The position numbers and the translations under genes are program-made. From NCBI RefSeq assembly GCF_040054535.1, contig NC_090784.1, positions 15,181,001 to 15,245,000 on the forward strand: a stretch of DNA of 64,000 bases. Reading direction: 5' to 3'. Origin of the DNA: Antennarius striatus. Lineage: Eukaryota > Chordata > Actinopteri > Lophiiformes > Antennariidae. Under the pieces are notes generated by a model that did no database searches, had not been told where the DNA came from, and saw only the letters and a program-made list of their open reading frames with translations. Below, piece after piece: positions 1 through 17,089 of this stretch (its first letter is position 1; each line of letters begins with the position of its first letter).

Positions 1-167
1 AACCACCGCTGCCCCAAGCTGAGTAATGCTATGAGAATGCTCTTACCATCAACATTTTCGCCTTATGTGATTAGGATGAAAAATCATATTAAACCACTTA
101 ATATTCTTACAACCAGTGTTAATAGCACCTACCAATACAACACAGTATATGTGGAGCTGTTGTTTAC

Positions 168-3100
168 CTTTTTTTGTTGACTGATTGAAAAAAATTGGTC
201 AGAGCTAACTGTTTTTGTGGAGATACTTGTGAAAGGATCTTTTGTTTCTTGGGGGATTGCTTCTGTAGGAACGTCTTTGTGCCACCAATGGTCGTGGGAA
301 GAGATGGTTGAGACTTAATGCCACTAGTGTGTGTACCTAAAACTGCAAACATAAGAGCTGATTGGTCACAGAATTTCAAAGTTAACAAATCATCTTACAG
401 AAACCATTCAGTTTAGTTCATGTTAAGCTGAACTATACAGGAGCAGAACTAAACTGTAGCTGGATATTGTACCTCATTGCATTACTCTAAAAATAAACGT
501 TAACATTCAAATTCTGACAAATGAGCCCACAACACACACACATTGTAAGGAGACACAAAACATCACGTGCAGATAAAGTATTGCTTGTGTTGTCGACAAA
601 ATGGATCACTTCCTTCTTTTGTGTCAGCTTACACTCAGGCCTCTCATTCAGAGCTCACTAACAAGGAGTCTTGGGAATAATTTTGCACTAACACCATGTT
701 CTCTACAGTGTTAACCTACAAGCTGAATGTACCTGCTGTAACATCACCGGTAGCCTTGTTCTGAGCTTCAGGTTTGCATTCATAGAGCTGTCTGCTTTTG
801 GGGTTTTGTTTCTTCTCAGGTGTCTCTCCTACAGCAACCACCCCTGTACCTTCACTTGGCGCTGTCCTGAAAAATAATGATTGTAAGATACATCAGGCAT
901 GCTTTCTACAGAAGAGTGCTGCGTGCACAGCGTATATCAGACATATGACTGTCGTGTTTGTTGATACCACTGTGTTGGCTCTGTGTTGACTGCGTAAGCT
1001 GTGATGTTCTCAGATGGTGCAGGTAGCACAGTTTCATCCACAGCCACACTCTGTGACAGCGATGCACTCGGTATTCTGGAATTCATTTTTGGTCCCAACT
1101 CTAAGACGTTTACACCAATAGGAACAAATGAAAGAAAAAGGTTAAAACACTAAAAAAGGCAAAGAAGAAAACAAAAGAAAAATTAAGACAGCAATTAGAA
1201 CTTGTTAATGTGGTCACCCACCTGAATGTGGTATTAGACTGGATGGGTTACAATAATGGTCACATGATGCATAGATAGCAGCCAATCCAATTTCACTCTC
1301 TGTGATGATTCGAAGGCCTTTTCTGTGTCCGTAAAAAAATACTTTGAGAAACATCACATTGACAACTAAATTGGTAAAAACACAGTCAAGTGCGTTTCTA
1401 AACAACAAACCTTTGAACAATGTTCTTCACAGACTTTGCCCACTCCACTGTGGAGGAAGGAAGAAGAGCTTGGGAGCTGCCTGATGTTACGTCGATCACA
1501 CAGCTCTGTGGAGAACCCAGCAACTCCTCAGGCACAGAGCCCTCCTCCAACAACTGACTCCTGCCACCTCCAAAACTCACTGCTGCACTCAGGCGCTTCA
1601 GCTGCAGAAAACAGAGCAGCAAATGCTCTAAATAAACATAACTGTTAGTAGGTCTGGATTAAAGGAAGGTCCTCTCCTCCAATATCAGTCTGCTGACAGG
1701 CCTCTGAGTCAGCCATAAATCATTTTGTAACTGTAAAAGATATTTTCTAATGCTAATGGCCGTATGTCATATACATATCTTAGAAACTTACAAAAGACTT
1801 GACAGCAAAAGTGAGTCATTTAATACTATCATATCGATCAGGCTAGACAGGATTCCTCAGATGAGACTGCACTAGATGAGGTTTCATAATTTGCACATGC
1901 AGGTTGTGCAAAGTTTTTCACATGTGAAAAAATCATGTACCTGTATAATAAGTATATAATAAGAGATTAATTACATTATAATGGCTTATTGTAATGGATT
2001 TATTGTAATGGAGAAGAACATGTATACTGTACATTTTGAATTTAAACTCTAAATTCTATACAGTACATGTAAAAATGAATCCAGAGAATATGTTATCAAG
2101 GGTAAACAAAAAAGTCCTCATTTGCAGCTCTTGCTAGAACCAGGGAGCAGTGAGTCTCCCAGAGGATACCTGTGCTGACGAATACCCAGCATCCTCCATT
2201 CATTTCATGAACATAAAGGTCATGTGACTTTCTTGATAAGAAAAACAAGCTTGGTCATTACGTAGCCTACAATAATTTTCTTTCTCATGTGGCTCATTAT
2301 CCTTGACTCACCCGGGAGGATATTTTCTTAGGCCTGCTGTGGTTTTAAAACTCCAGTATCAACACCAGAAGATTTTTAAATTGTATTTGATAACTTTTAT
2401 CACCATAAATGAGATGCTTCATTTATGTGATTCTATGTGCCTTTTTGTCTTGAAATAAGACTTATATATTTAACATTATCAGTCACCACCAGTGTGTAGT
2501 TCAGAAAGCAATTCAACACAATGAACTGCCATCTCTGTCAAACCTTCTGACTGAATGGTTTATGGCAGTGGAGGTAGTGGGCCAACCGAAAGCTGGTTTT
2601 GTTTGGAGAAGTTTCCGTGCTGCTCGGTGTAGCAGCTGGAAACTATTAAAACACAAAACCCATTCTTAATATTTACAGATGAGCTGAAAGTATTCTGACT
2701 AATCAAGGATTACTTACTTCGTGGTTCGTAATGCATTAAAAAAAGAACAATTTATAAAAAAGAGAAAAAAAAGACATACCTGCTTGGCAATGAGGAATAT
2801 GAAGGTCTTCCCTGTGAAAATCTGTTTACGATGTGGAATTATGTCAAGGTTGACATCCTCTTTATTCAAGCTGGGTTCATCAATCTCTGGGATGAAACTT
2901 GAATAAACAATGACAGGCACAGATGAGTTTGGGGTGGCCTGTGGCATTCAGCTTACTCTATTATTCTCTATTCTTATTCACCAATGTCTTAAAGTATCTT
3001 GCAAAGTATGGACTGGGTTTTACCTGTTAACTTTAGGAGGGGGTAATTTCTGGTGAGCAGATTTGCTGAGCTCTGAGAAGAACTCTGGCTTTACGATGGG

Positions 3101-6100
3101 ACGGCAGCACAGCAGAGCACTAATAGTCTGATTGGGAACATGAAGATATGTTCAGCAACAACACTGTCTTACATTTGAAGGATTATAAAATGTCCGTTCC
3201 TTACCTTGATGGTGACTTTTGTAGATGACATGGTCAGGTGGGTGCATTCTTGAGACCAGGTATTGACCAGTTTTCCTCCCAAAGCCAACAGAGCCTGAGA
3301 GAGTGATGCTTTGCCATCGTTGTCCAAACATGATGAACAGACCACGAGCTTCTGATGATCCACACTGACATGGTGCAAAGATCGTGATTCACAACACAGT
3401 AAAACAAATTAATAGGATCATTAAAGTATATATCTATCTCTATATATCTAATAAAACCTATTCTGTGAGTTACATCAAGCATTTTCTCACTTTAGGTAAT
3501 ATAAAACCAGGTGAGTGCAATAAAAACAGACAAAAGACAAATAAAAAACAAAATCAGAGTTTCTGAAATAACAGACTTGAGTCATTTTCATACCTGAATT
3601 TACTGTCAAAAACACCAAATGTAAGATTATCCCCACATGTCAAGTTCACAGGTGTATTCTCTGTCAAGCGCTGGCTGTTGACAAATGTTCCATACTTGGA
3701 GCAGTCCTTAAGAGTCAAGGTCTAAAAACATGATTTAAAATCAGTTAAAACAAGATGTGAGAACAAAGACAGAAAGAGATCATAACCTGTCTGAGTAAAA
3801 ACAAACAAACAAAAAGACAGAATTATGATAATATCCTTACAGAAGTGTCTGATTTCAGCCCGTCTTTTTTTTTTGAAGGAACACTTAATGACACTAGTTG
3901 ACAAGAGTTTTGTTTTTGTTTTTTATTCAGTAAAGGCTGTATGTTTTTCCTTTCTTTTAAAAAAAACCTTTTCCTACAATTAGAATTGGGAATCTCCTGA
4001 TCTCTTCTGTTTTCTGTGCATGTTATATGTCTCTGTCATTGGATGGTGGACCCTGGGTGGGTTCACTACCATTCCTCATTTTCACCATTTGTAGATAAAA
4101 TGTCTCACTGTGGATTTGTGGAGTGACAGTGTGTTAAAAAAAGCTTTGTAACCCTTTCCACACTGATTTAATGAAATTGCCTTTTTCTCCATCTCTCTGA
4201 GGACTTTTAATTTTGGCATAATGGGTTACTGATGAGACCTTCTAGCTAAACTACAGTAATACTTCTAACAATGGTATATTTAGGTGATGATTTAACTGGA
4301 CAGGCTTGTTGGTAGGCCAGGTAGACGGCAGCATCAAACAGTGATTGACGCAGTTAGTTTTTATGGGGGGAAATATAATTAATAATATTCAAAAATATAT
4401 AATTAATCCAAGTTGTCACACAAAAAGCAATTAACTTTTATAACTTGTAGTTTGTGTTTACACAGGTTCTTGTTCAGTATTAAATCCTGTTAAATCCTGC
4501 AGTACAACACAATTTAGCATTGAGTACAAACACAAATAGATGAAATCTGTCGCAGGGGCAGTCATTTTTCACAGCACTCTTTTTAAGCAGATTATTAGGT
4601 CCAATGATCGCACAAACCAGAATGTTGATATTTGATGTCACTGAATTGCGCCTTCAGCATAATATGAGTCATCACATTATTTGGGTGAGATCTTATTCAA
4701 ACACTGGAACTGATTTTGTTAAATCCTAGCACCGAGCTCGTCGTCTTAGATGAAAGTTTTGCTTAGTTTTTTTTGAGGACAAGGACACATAACTAGCTTA
4801 TTCAGTATGCATAGTTGTAGTCCTGTTAGTGGAGGAGGATTAATCAGGTTGGCAGGTCACACTTTCTACTCACAACTTAACAGTTCACTGTGACTTTAGA
4901 CACTGGAATGTCCCTGACAGAACACAAGACCAATAGATATGACTATTTCTTCACATTTTTTTTCCTAATGTTGAAAATTAAGATACACTGAAGGGATTTA
5001 AAAATACATCACTCCTATTTGGTCAAATTGTGAAAACCTTTTCTCCAGAGGTTATGCCAGTCCATGAAAAGGTAGTGAGTCCCAGTACCAAACTCGATTT
5101 GTTTTTCATGAGAACTTAACATTGTTGACACCTTTAGTGTGGTATTGTAATGTATTTTTCTATTTGATTCATTCTAGAACTGTTTGTAATATTTTACAGG
5201 ATTTAATGTGCCTCAGCACTTCCATACTTCAGCATGGAAGTGACAGAGAAGTGAGAAAATTTTCTAGTCTATGGCACTGACTAACTATCAAAGTAGCTCT
5301 TGATTGATGATACAGCTTATGTTCTAAGACTAGTAATTGGCAACGTACGTGCATCATCAGCCAGACTGCCACGACTGGAGACAATCAGTTCAGACTAGAG
5401 AAAATTTTCTAACTTTGAAAGGTTGGTTTTGCTACAAATTTTCAGATTTAACTGGGTTCAAGTGTATCATTAAAATAGTTTATCTGTTTATCTGATGCCT
5501 TCCTCTAGGACCAACAGCAATAACAATCTGCTTTTGACTACTATCTAAGCAATGCTAATTTCTTGTCAATGTGATTTAGAGCTTTGTAATAAATGTCCAG
5601 AACATTTGTCGCAACACAATACATTGTGTATGTTGTAGGAATGTACGTAACACGTTCATAAACAAAAAGAAGTACAGAAACAAGTGTGTATCTATAACTG
5701 GCTAAGTATTTTTTTAATGAACACCTTCAGTCCATTAAATAATGAACTACATGCTTTAAGATGAAGAAAGACAATGTCTTTGTATTTTAGAATTATATTC
5801 TCACCTGGTCAGTAGCAGTGAGGTGAGCATGAGCCCTGCTGATGGACTGGTCATTGGGAAGGAGGATGTCACAGTTCTTGCGCCCGACCACGTAAACGTT
5901 ACTGGAGAGCAGATAGTGGGTCTCACCTGTTAGTGACAGAAGCAAGTTATAGGTCTTCTTATATGAAACCCTTAACAGGTAATCACTATGTGGTTTTACA
6001 AACACAACTTGTACAACATTATATCATCAAAATGTTTTTAAATATTTAAGCTCAATACATTTGTCAGTAGCGAGAAATGAAAACACGTGTTATTGTAATG

Positions 6101-6675
6101 CTGAGTGGGCTAATGAAGTAGAAAAAAAAATCTGCAATCATCCAATGGAGAACAAGGAACTGCAAAACCACTACTAATGGATAGAACGATTTCCATGTTT
6201 ACTTTTGATGAGCTGTGATTTGGTAATAACCTAAATCACAAAAGAAAACTTGATGATCTCCATGCAAAATAATTTAGATTTATAGCACTTTTCATTGTAT
6301 CTGCAGTCTGAAGATTTATCCAAACCTTCCTAGGTGGACACGTTTGCAAATCAAATCAGTTGTTAAAATGTTATATCAAACTTTATAAACTTACTTTGAC
6401 AAAGCTTTCTAGACTACAATTAAATTTACATAAGGGCTCCTTGCCCAGACTAAGATGTACACCACCGTTGACCAAAAAACCTAGGAAAAGTCAACTAAAG
6501 TATGTCGAACCCCATCTCGATAAGGCGCTCACTTTTAGGGATGCAAGAACCGCTCGAACAGAACAAATTGATCAACGTGTTAGCCATCAGTGCCGAACTG
6601 CCTCAAGCTAGCGTTAAAATATTAAACATTACAGAAAGGTTTACCTCCTTGCTTCAGTGGTGTCAGAATCCACAT
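168..6675 (-). CDS. nbn: nibrin (NBN/NBS1), N-terminal half, partial at left edge
   Basis: Nibrin is the phosphopeptide-binding subunit of the nuclear MRE11-RAD50-NBN complex that senses DNA double-strand breaks and activates ATM. Exons on the minus strand: 6675-6645 (start, [10 protein letters not shown]), 5926-5805, 3721-3594, 3364-3205, 3127-3024, 2897-2780, 1601-1411, 1322-1222, 1100-971, 866-733, 342-168. All phases close. The FHA domain shows [20 protein letters not shown] and KYGTFVN. The first BRCT region follows ([37 protein letters not shown]). The second begins near [12 protein letters not shown] and SFGGG. The last exon ends [12 protein letters not shown]. Exons of 104, 118 and 130 nt match the human exon sizes as I remember them. 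The MRE11- and ATM-binding C-terminus lies outside the window. The donor at 971 (GTGGTA) is weak; it was chosen on phase and exon length. Identity is secure; some exon edges are inferred. Confidence 0.95.
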
Positions 6676-6784
6676 TTTACTACTTGAAGTGATTTTTGAC
6701 TCATTAAAGGCAACAGAATGTCAGTAAAACTTATAAGTCCAAAGTGCATTTACATTTACACTATCCAGGGAAGACGCGATTATA

Positions 6785-6792
6785 TGACGTAA
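6785..6792 (-). promoter_or_regulatory. CRE/ATF-like site upstream of nbn
   Basis: TTACGTCA on the minus strand lies 110 bp upstream of the nbn start codon, in a small CG-containing patch (GACGCG, CTCCGCGACAG) that stands out from AT-rich surroundings. No TATA box is evident here. The CRE/ATF assignment rests on the motif alone. Confidence 0.3.
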
Positions 6793-7339
6793 AAGCTCCG
6801 CGACAGAGTAGTTTCAAAATAAAACTATCAAGTATTGCACACGTTTTTACATTTTAAAACATCATAAACCATAAATTTGTCAAGTTACACAACGGGACTA
6901 CACAACACTCTAATAATCAGCAATTTGTGTGTGAACAATTAATTAGAGGATTAATTCTCGTCCTCGTGGACTAGCACAACTACAGTAAACTCAACTCAAC
7001 TAAAGGTGCTGTAACTGCTGATGGATAAATTGGATGAAGGTCGCTTACAGAAAATCTCAGAGTGGGTAGTTTTTCACCAATCATGTAGTTTTTTGATTAG
7101 AATACTTTTCTATTATAAATAATAAAACTTTGAACACATGACATGCAATTTATTTCTACACTGATATTGTTATTAAGTATTTGCTCTCTTAGCTGGTGTT
7201 TTCATAAGAGATGCAAAAATAATACTTAATACATCATTCTTCTATATGTTAGCAGATACTTACAAAGAGGTCAAATATATGATATGAATAAATTCTAAAG
7301 CGAGCAATACATGAAACAAAAATTAATTTTCTATATTAA

Positions 7340-7462
7340 CGGTTATTTCGTGTGTGTTTTTTTTATGCCTGTGGGTCTGAGAGGACTGTAAATTTCATGT
7401 GTTATGTATGTCGTGCATATATGGTACATTTGACAATAAGGTTTACTTTGACTTTGACTTGG
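7340..7462 (+). repeat. 3' tail of an L2/Rex1-like LINE
   Basis: The segment ends GACAATAAGGTTTACTTTGACTTTGAC-like, the characteristic 3' end of abundant fish L2/Rex1-type non-LTR elements (polyadenylation-like motif followed by short TTTGAC repeats). No coding part of the element is attached, so this is a strongly 5'-truncated copy. Family assignment is from memory. Confidence 0.5.
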
Positions 7463-7761
7463 AATGACAAAAACACAAATTAATTTTGAACTTTTATTCA
7501 ATCATCAACCAGAAACTGTCCAGACTATGAAGGTCATCAACACATAACACAACGAACAAAATAGGGCATTAAAAATGCTGTTCATATAACAAAACCCTAA
7601 AATATAGAACAATAGAAATACATAAAGAGAGGTAGTTGTTTACAAATGTCTTCATAAAAATCAGCACAGTGTAATGTCCTATAAATAATAAGTTACAACA
7701 CATAGTCTCCATTCATTGAATCCAACATAAACATGATATCTCTTCATTTCTAAAAAAATAT

Positions 7762-7767
7762 TTTATT
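7762..7767 (-). terminator. possible polyadenylation signal of msmp
   Basis: AATAAA on the minus strand lies 11 nt after the msmp stop codon. It would give a very short 3' UTR. More distal signals further left could be used instead. Confidence 0.3.
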
Positions 7768-7778
7768 AATCACTCCAT

Positions 7779-8660
7779 TCAAAATATAGGATCATTATCA
7801 GATTTCCATGATTGACCTGCAGGTGGTCTGAGGTGGCCTCGACCCCAGAGGCAAGGTAGCTTATGATTGATTCTCATAACTGCCACACTTGTGCAGGTGT
7901 CAGGTTTAAGAATGATCTCACACCAGTCTGGGTAGTCCACAGGATTAGAGCGTCTGCAGGCAGAATCACAGTCAAAGGATTTATGCCACATTTGTATGAG
8001 TAAACAATTTTGATTGGATTTTAAATCCACTCACTGGTCACAGCATCCTACTCCAAATGGCTCCATGCAGACACAGCGGTAACAATCACTGGTTGTCCAG
8101 CTCTCTCCTATCTCGTACAACTGTCCCATGTATTCACAGCTCCCTGGAAACATAAATATGATTTAGAGTGACTCGTAAAAAATTGGAAATATTGAATTGT
8201 GCAAAATTGGCAATGTCATGCTGTTACATAAAATTATTTATTATTACTCAATTTATTATTATGTTATTGCACAATATCTTATATATGCAGTTTTATTAAT
8301 GCTTTAACGGTGTTTCCTTGTTTATTAAAACTGTTACCATGAATCATATTTAATAAATGACTGTAATTAATAATTTACATAGCAATTGAAATAATAACTA
8401 TGCTTAATAAATATAATTAGGTAAGAAATAAGAAAGAACTCACATAAATGCAGACTAGAAGCAGCCCACAGAACATGTCCAATTACTTAATTCTACATAA
8501 AATAAATACTTTTTAGCTAATATTATGTCTACATGTGTGTTTACACACTACCTTTAGTGTTGAAGAAGCATTCGCCACCATTGTACGCAGAAATACATGG
8601 TGAAGTGGAATTCAGTAACAACAACAAAGCCACGAGCACGCTTCTCCCTGTGTTTGTCAT
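7779..8660 (-). CDS. msmp: microseminoprotein family protein (prostate-associated microseminoprotein, MSMP-like)
   Basis: MSMP is a small secreted cysteine-rich protein of the beta-microseminoprotein family; mammalian MSMP is reported as a chemoattractant acting through CCR2. Three coding exons: 8660-8552, 8143-8035 and 7953-7779, phases closed, 130 aa. The signal peptide is MTNTGRSVLVALLLLLNSTS followed by a likely cut near CISA. The mature part has ten cysteines, as in the family: one in GECFF, one in SCEY, three in DCYRCVC, the GVGCC pair, then DWC, DTC and PC. The run GESW...DC..C.C...GVGCCD is diagnostic, and YPDWCEI plus KLPC matches the second domain. The tail after LPC is about 27 residues and poorly conserved. 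The start codon just follows an acceptor, so a non-coding 5' exon is likely (8749 to about 8885). Fish have more than one copy; which one this is cannot be told here. Confidence 0.9.
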
Positions 8661-8913
8661 TTTCTTAAAAAAAAAAAAAGTCAGAAAAAAAGAATGCATG
8701 AGTACAAAAGAGATTAAAACCATAGAAAACAGAAGATAAGTGTTTTACCTCTTTAGGTTACAATATACAAAATTATTTTCCTTCAGTTGTCCTCTGTCTG
8801 CTCCTTCACCCCCTATTTGTTCTTCCGTTCAGTTTCTCCCTTTTGATTCTTTCTATCTCCTCCTCAGACTATTCTTCATTAGCTGATGCTGGCTCTCCTG
8901 GCACTCCTAGATA

Positions 8914-8923
8914 TTTATATAAA
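8914..8923 (-). promoter_or_regulatory. TATA box for msmp
   Basis: The symmetric TTTATATAAA motif lies about 250 bp upstream of the msmp start codon. Transcription starting about 30 bp downstream on the minus strand (near 8885) would give a 5' UTR exon ending at the donor AAAGAG|GTAAAA (8749/8748), spliced to the acceptor TTAAG just before the ATG after a run of thirteen Ts. Confidence 0.45.
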
Positions 8924-8978
8924 GCAGCACATCTACATCTCTGCAATCATTTCTACATCAGTGCTGTCTGTCCATCCC

Positions 8979-10415
<1,437 letters not shown>

Positions 10416-10424
10416 ACACTATAA

Positions 10425-10575
10425 CGTCCATCCATCCATTTTCTTGAAGACAAAATGACATAATCCTCTCGTCTCCAGACTTTCATCCTCTTTGCAGGTA
10501 ATGGGTGTTGCTGGAGCCTATCCCAGCTGGATACAGGGTACACCCCAGACACGTTGTCAGCGCATTGTGAGGCGG
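10425..10575 (-). repeat. fragment of a dispersed SINE-like repeat (3' portion)
   Basis: Read on the minus strand it carries the GGGTGTACCCTG, CAGCTGGGATAGGCTCCAGC and AATGGATGGATGG-type end of a very common fish interspersed repeat. The same family is seen more fully at 27325-27672. Confidence 0.6.
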
Positions 10576-11157
10576 CTGTAACTTTGCGCTGATGTTTCAA
10601 TTTCTGTTTGCCTAGACAGAAGACTTGAACAGTATTCAAATAGGAAGCACATTTATTTATTCATCTGTGCAGAGAAGGGTGAGCAGGTGGAAGGTCACCT
10701 TTACTTGAAGACTTGACTTTTATAAAGAGTAATATCACTTCTATCAAGGGAATAATTTCAAGGGAAAAGAGACGTGACGAAGTGAATCCAGGATTTAACC
10801 TATTTCTGCCTCTTGCTTCATTGATTTGAGGATTCTTTTAGTTTAAACACAGAACATATCTTTGATCATGACAGAATTGACCTCATGTGATTTCACCATT
10901 GATAAACTAATCCAACAGAGCTTGAAATGATTATGGCAGCTCTGATTAATATTGATATTTGTATTTGATATGAACTTGAAAGGTAGAATCAAGAATCATG
11001 TGATATCAAAAAATATGGAAACAATACGAGTAAATGTTGGAGTGTCTGTGGGAAAATTCCCAGCAACCAATCATCTTCAGGTTATCTACTTCCTAAAAGT
11101 TGAGAAGCTTATCAACTGACTGCGCCATGCAACCAGGATCTATGTTTCACAGAAAAA

Positions 11158-11205
11158 TCATTCATTCATTCATTCATTCATTCATTCATACATTCATTCA
11201 TTTTC
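11158..11205. repeat. (ATTC)n microsatellite
   Basis: About eleven ATTC units with one substitution (ATAC). The short TTCCAAACTGCTTCTTCCGCTTCC stretch after it resembles the end of the dispersed SINE-like family, so it may be that element's tail. Confidence 0.85.
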
Positions 11206-11299
11206 CAAACTGCTTCTTCCGCTTCCGCGGATCACAGAACAAGAAATCAACTCTGTGTAATTTGTAAGCAAATTTGAATTAATCCAGAACACTGCTTGT

Positions 11300-11850
11300 A
11301 TAAACATCTTTTATTTCATGAATAATGTGAGGAATGTTAGCTCTGTGGTGGGGATGAATCTAGATAGTCTGGAGGCAGTGACAGAGATGAGAGGAAAGCT
11401 CAAAACCATCATATATAATCCCTCCTGTGCTCTCCATCTAGAGCCGAGACAACAGAGGAGAAAGTTCAACCATAAACTCATCTGGCCACTAGCCTCCAAG
11501 TGTTTAAGGGTTTGTTCATATCATCAGCCACCATGCTGCACAACACCACAGCTCCCATACCTACCACTCCTCTGGATTAGTACCAAATTCACACCACTGC
11601 TCTATAGGCAAAAAGTTACCAAAAAAAAAAACCCCATCTTGCACATGTGTGTGTCAACAGCACATGAATACTTGCTGTCTATATCTTGCACTCTTATAAC
11701 CATATGTTACACTTGACTACACATTCTTACTCATTTTGAATTAGTGACTATAGATAGTTTCTACTCTGCTAGATAATGACATTACATAACATTGTACAGT
11801 CTGCATACACAATACTGTATAAGCTGATTTATCTAGATCATCATCTGACC
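11300..11850 (+). repeat. possible LINE 3' region (degraded)
   Basis: A 132-codon open frame (11318-11716) has no recognisable domain. The downstream pattern (TTGCACATG, TATATCTTGCAC, CATATGTTACACTTG) resembles the untranslated 3' end of fish L2/Rex1-type elements. The call rests on that resemblance only. Confidence 0.25.
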
Positions 11851-11946
11851 ACAATCTGATGTTATTTTTTAATGTTATATTTATTTCATGGTGCTTTTAT
11901 TCTCAGCATGTGGCTATGTCTTTTTCTGAACTGCCATGATATACAC

Positions 11947-11949
<3 letters not shown>

Positions 11950-12037
<88 letters not shown>
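11950..12037. repeat. (CT)n microsatellite
   Basis: About 88 bp of uninterrupted CT followed by a short impure CA stretch to 12065. The open frames read through it are artefacts of the repeat. Confidence 0.97.
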
Positions 12038-12041
<4 letters not shown>

Positions 12042-12065
12042 CCACACACATACACACACATACAC

Positions 12066-13860
12066 TGAATTTTTTTTTCTCTGTGCACTGTTGTATACCC
12101 CATGTTCCTGCTAAATTCTTCTTTGCACTCCAACCTGTCTTTCTAGTTTCCCAACTTTAAATATTTTTGTCATCATTGTGTTCACAATGAAGCTTTAAAG
12201 AAAGCACATACCACGAGTCATCCTCTGAAAGTCAGTTGTTGACATTTTTCATAGAGGTTTACCGCATCTATCAAGTATAAAAAAGCAGAATTTCCAGTCA
12301 TTCAGTCCCGCTCGGCTGGGAGTACTGGGCGCATTGGGGTATAGCTCATTATGCTTTAATTAAGACAAATCCTTCCATATTAAAACGTTCCTAAAGAATT
12401 AATTGGCAGGGAAAGAAGTTTAAAGTATAGATACATTATCTGGGGCATGCAACTTATGTAATGAATCTGTAACTTATGTAATGCAATGTGAGTTAGAGAT
12501 AGTGACACAATTGTTGTAGAGACATGTCATAAGAGTAAATTTAGGCCCTGACACAAATACTAAAAACCGTCTTGAACTGAATATTCCTACTGATGGGGTG
12601 AAATGACATTGGTTTCAGGTTTGATGTTATAAACATCTAAGGCACCAATAAGATGTGTGCTTGTTCACAGACCAGGATGTGCACTAACTGTCACATGTAT
12701 CTCATGTTAGTCTTGTAAATGTCATTGTTAACCATGTGGGTGTGTGTTTGTTTGATGTAGGCAAAGAAAAGGCAGTGAAATAAAGTGGACACTGAAGCTT
12801 CATTTTGTTAATTGCTTTATTACGAACATAAGAGATCATTTCGAAAATTGATAAATGATAGCTATACCCTTATACCTGTTTGTATTTATTTTAGATGTAA
12901 ACAGCAATATCAATAATATATGCAATAATTTTTTCTTTTACATTGTTTTACATTGAAATTTTCAATTAAACTGAATTCAAAGGAAACCAAATGACCTTAA
13001 ATTTCATAAAATTTAGCTGTTATGATATTACATTTATTGAAACGTTTAAGGTCCAAAACCACTCACCTGAATATGTTACACATGTAAAGGTGTCAGAAGT
13101 CAGTGCCAGACTCTATAGGAATATGTCTGATATTTAGTTGACAGGATAAAGTACAAGAACAACCGAATATCAAACATATCATACAGCCTCCAGCCAGTCA
13201 GAGCCTCTGCAGAGTGGAAAAACCTGTGTCTGAGACAGAATGAAACAATGTGTTCATGAGGCAATGCAAGCCACAGACAATACAGAAGTAAAGCATGTGT
13301 ACACAGTAGAGGAAGACCTGAATGACCCGTCCAGCACAAATGGGATACAACAGAGGATAAGTTCCTCAGGGCAGGGGTGAGATTTGAGATCACCTATCTG
13401 TGACTCAAACTGCTTCCAGAGAGACAGGGTTACAGCAAAAACAAAATAGGACAAGTAGGATTTACCTACACAAAGCTCACCACACATCCAGTTACACATG
13501 CAAAAAAATGTGTATACTTACCAATTCCTTTTATCCACACACAGCATCCAAGTGTACTGTGATTTAAAAAAAAATCGTCATAAAGCTAGTTCAAAATAAG
13601 TTTGTGTGCTGTTAAGACATGATTATCTGAGTGTGTACGCATGTGAGCAGTCCCTCTGTGGGACAGCATTTATATATACAACCCTGTGACTTTGGGGGGA
13701 CCACTTACACTCAGTCTTTCAGTAACACACATACAGCATGTAATTAGAGTTTTATTGATGAGCTGCTCTGGCCTGAAGGCTTTCCTCCCTACATTATCCT
13801 GATCAATAGGCTTGATGTTCATCCTACTGGAAGCTCTCTCTCTTTTTCACTCTCTCACAT
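12066..13860. other. intergenic stretch without recognisable feature
   Basis: No exon or repeat could be identified. Short open frames on the minus strand at 13100-13499 lack recognisable motifs and fitting splice sites. Confidence 0.45.
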
Positions 13861-13861
13861 G

Positions 13862-15820
<1,959 letters not shown>

Positions 15821-15840
15821 CTTTTATTTCATGATGAAAA

Positions 15841-16900
<1,060 letters not shown>

Positions 16901-17089
16901 TTATTTAATGATGAAAAGAAGCGGCTCATATGTTACATGGGGATAAAATATTACACCATTGCCTCAGCATATATAAAATATAAACAGAAAATAAGATGAA
17001 ATGGTTAATAAAGCAATGATCTGAACAGAATGAATATACATCTGATCATTTGAAGTTTATACTGTGGAACAACAGCACCGTTGCTTCAC

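Noticed and set aside
13100-13499. Two overlapping minus-strand frames
   Set aside because: Without recognisable domains; cysteine and serine content looks random and no exon boundaries fit.
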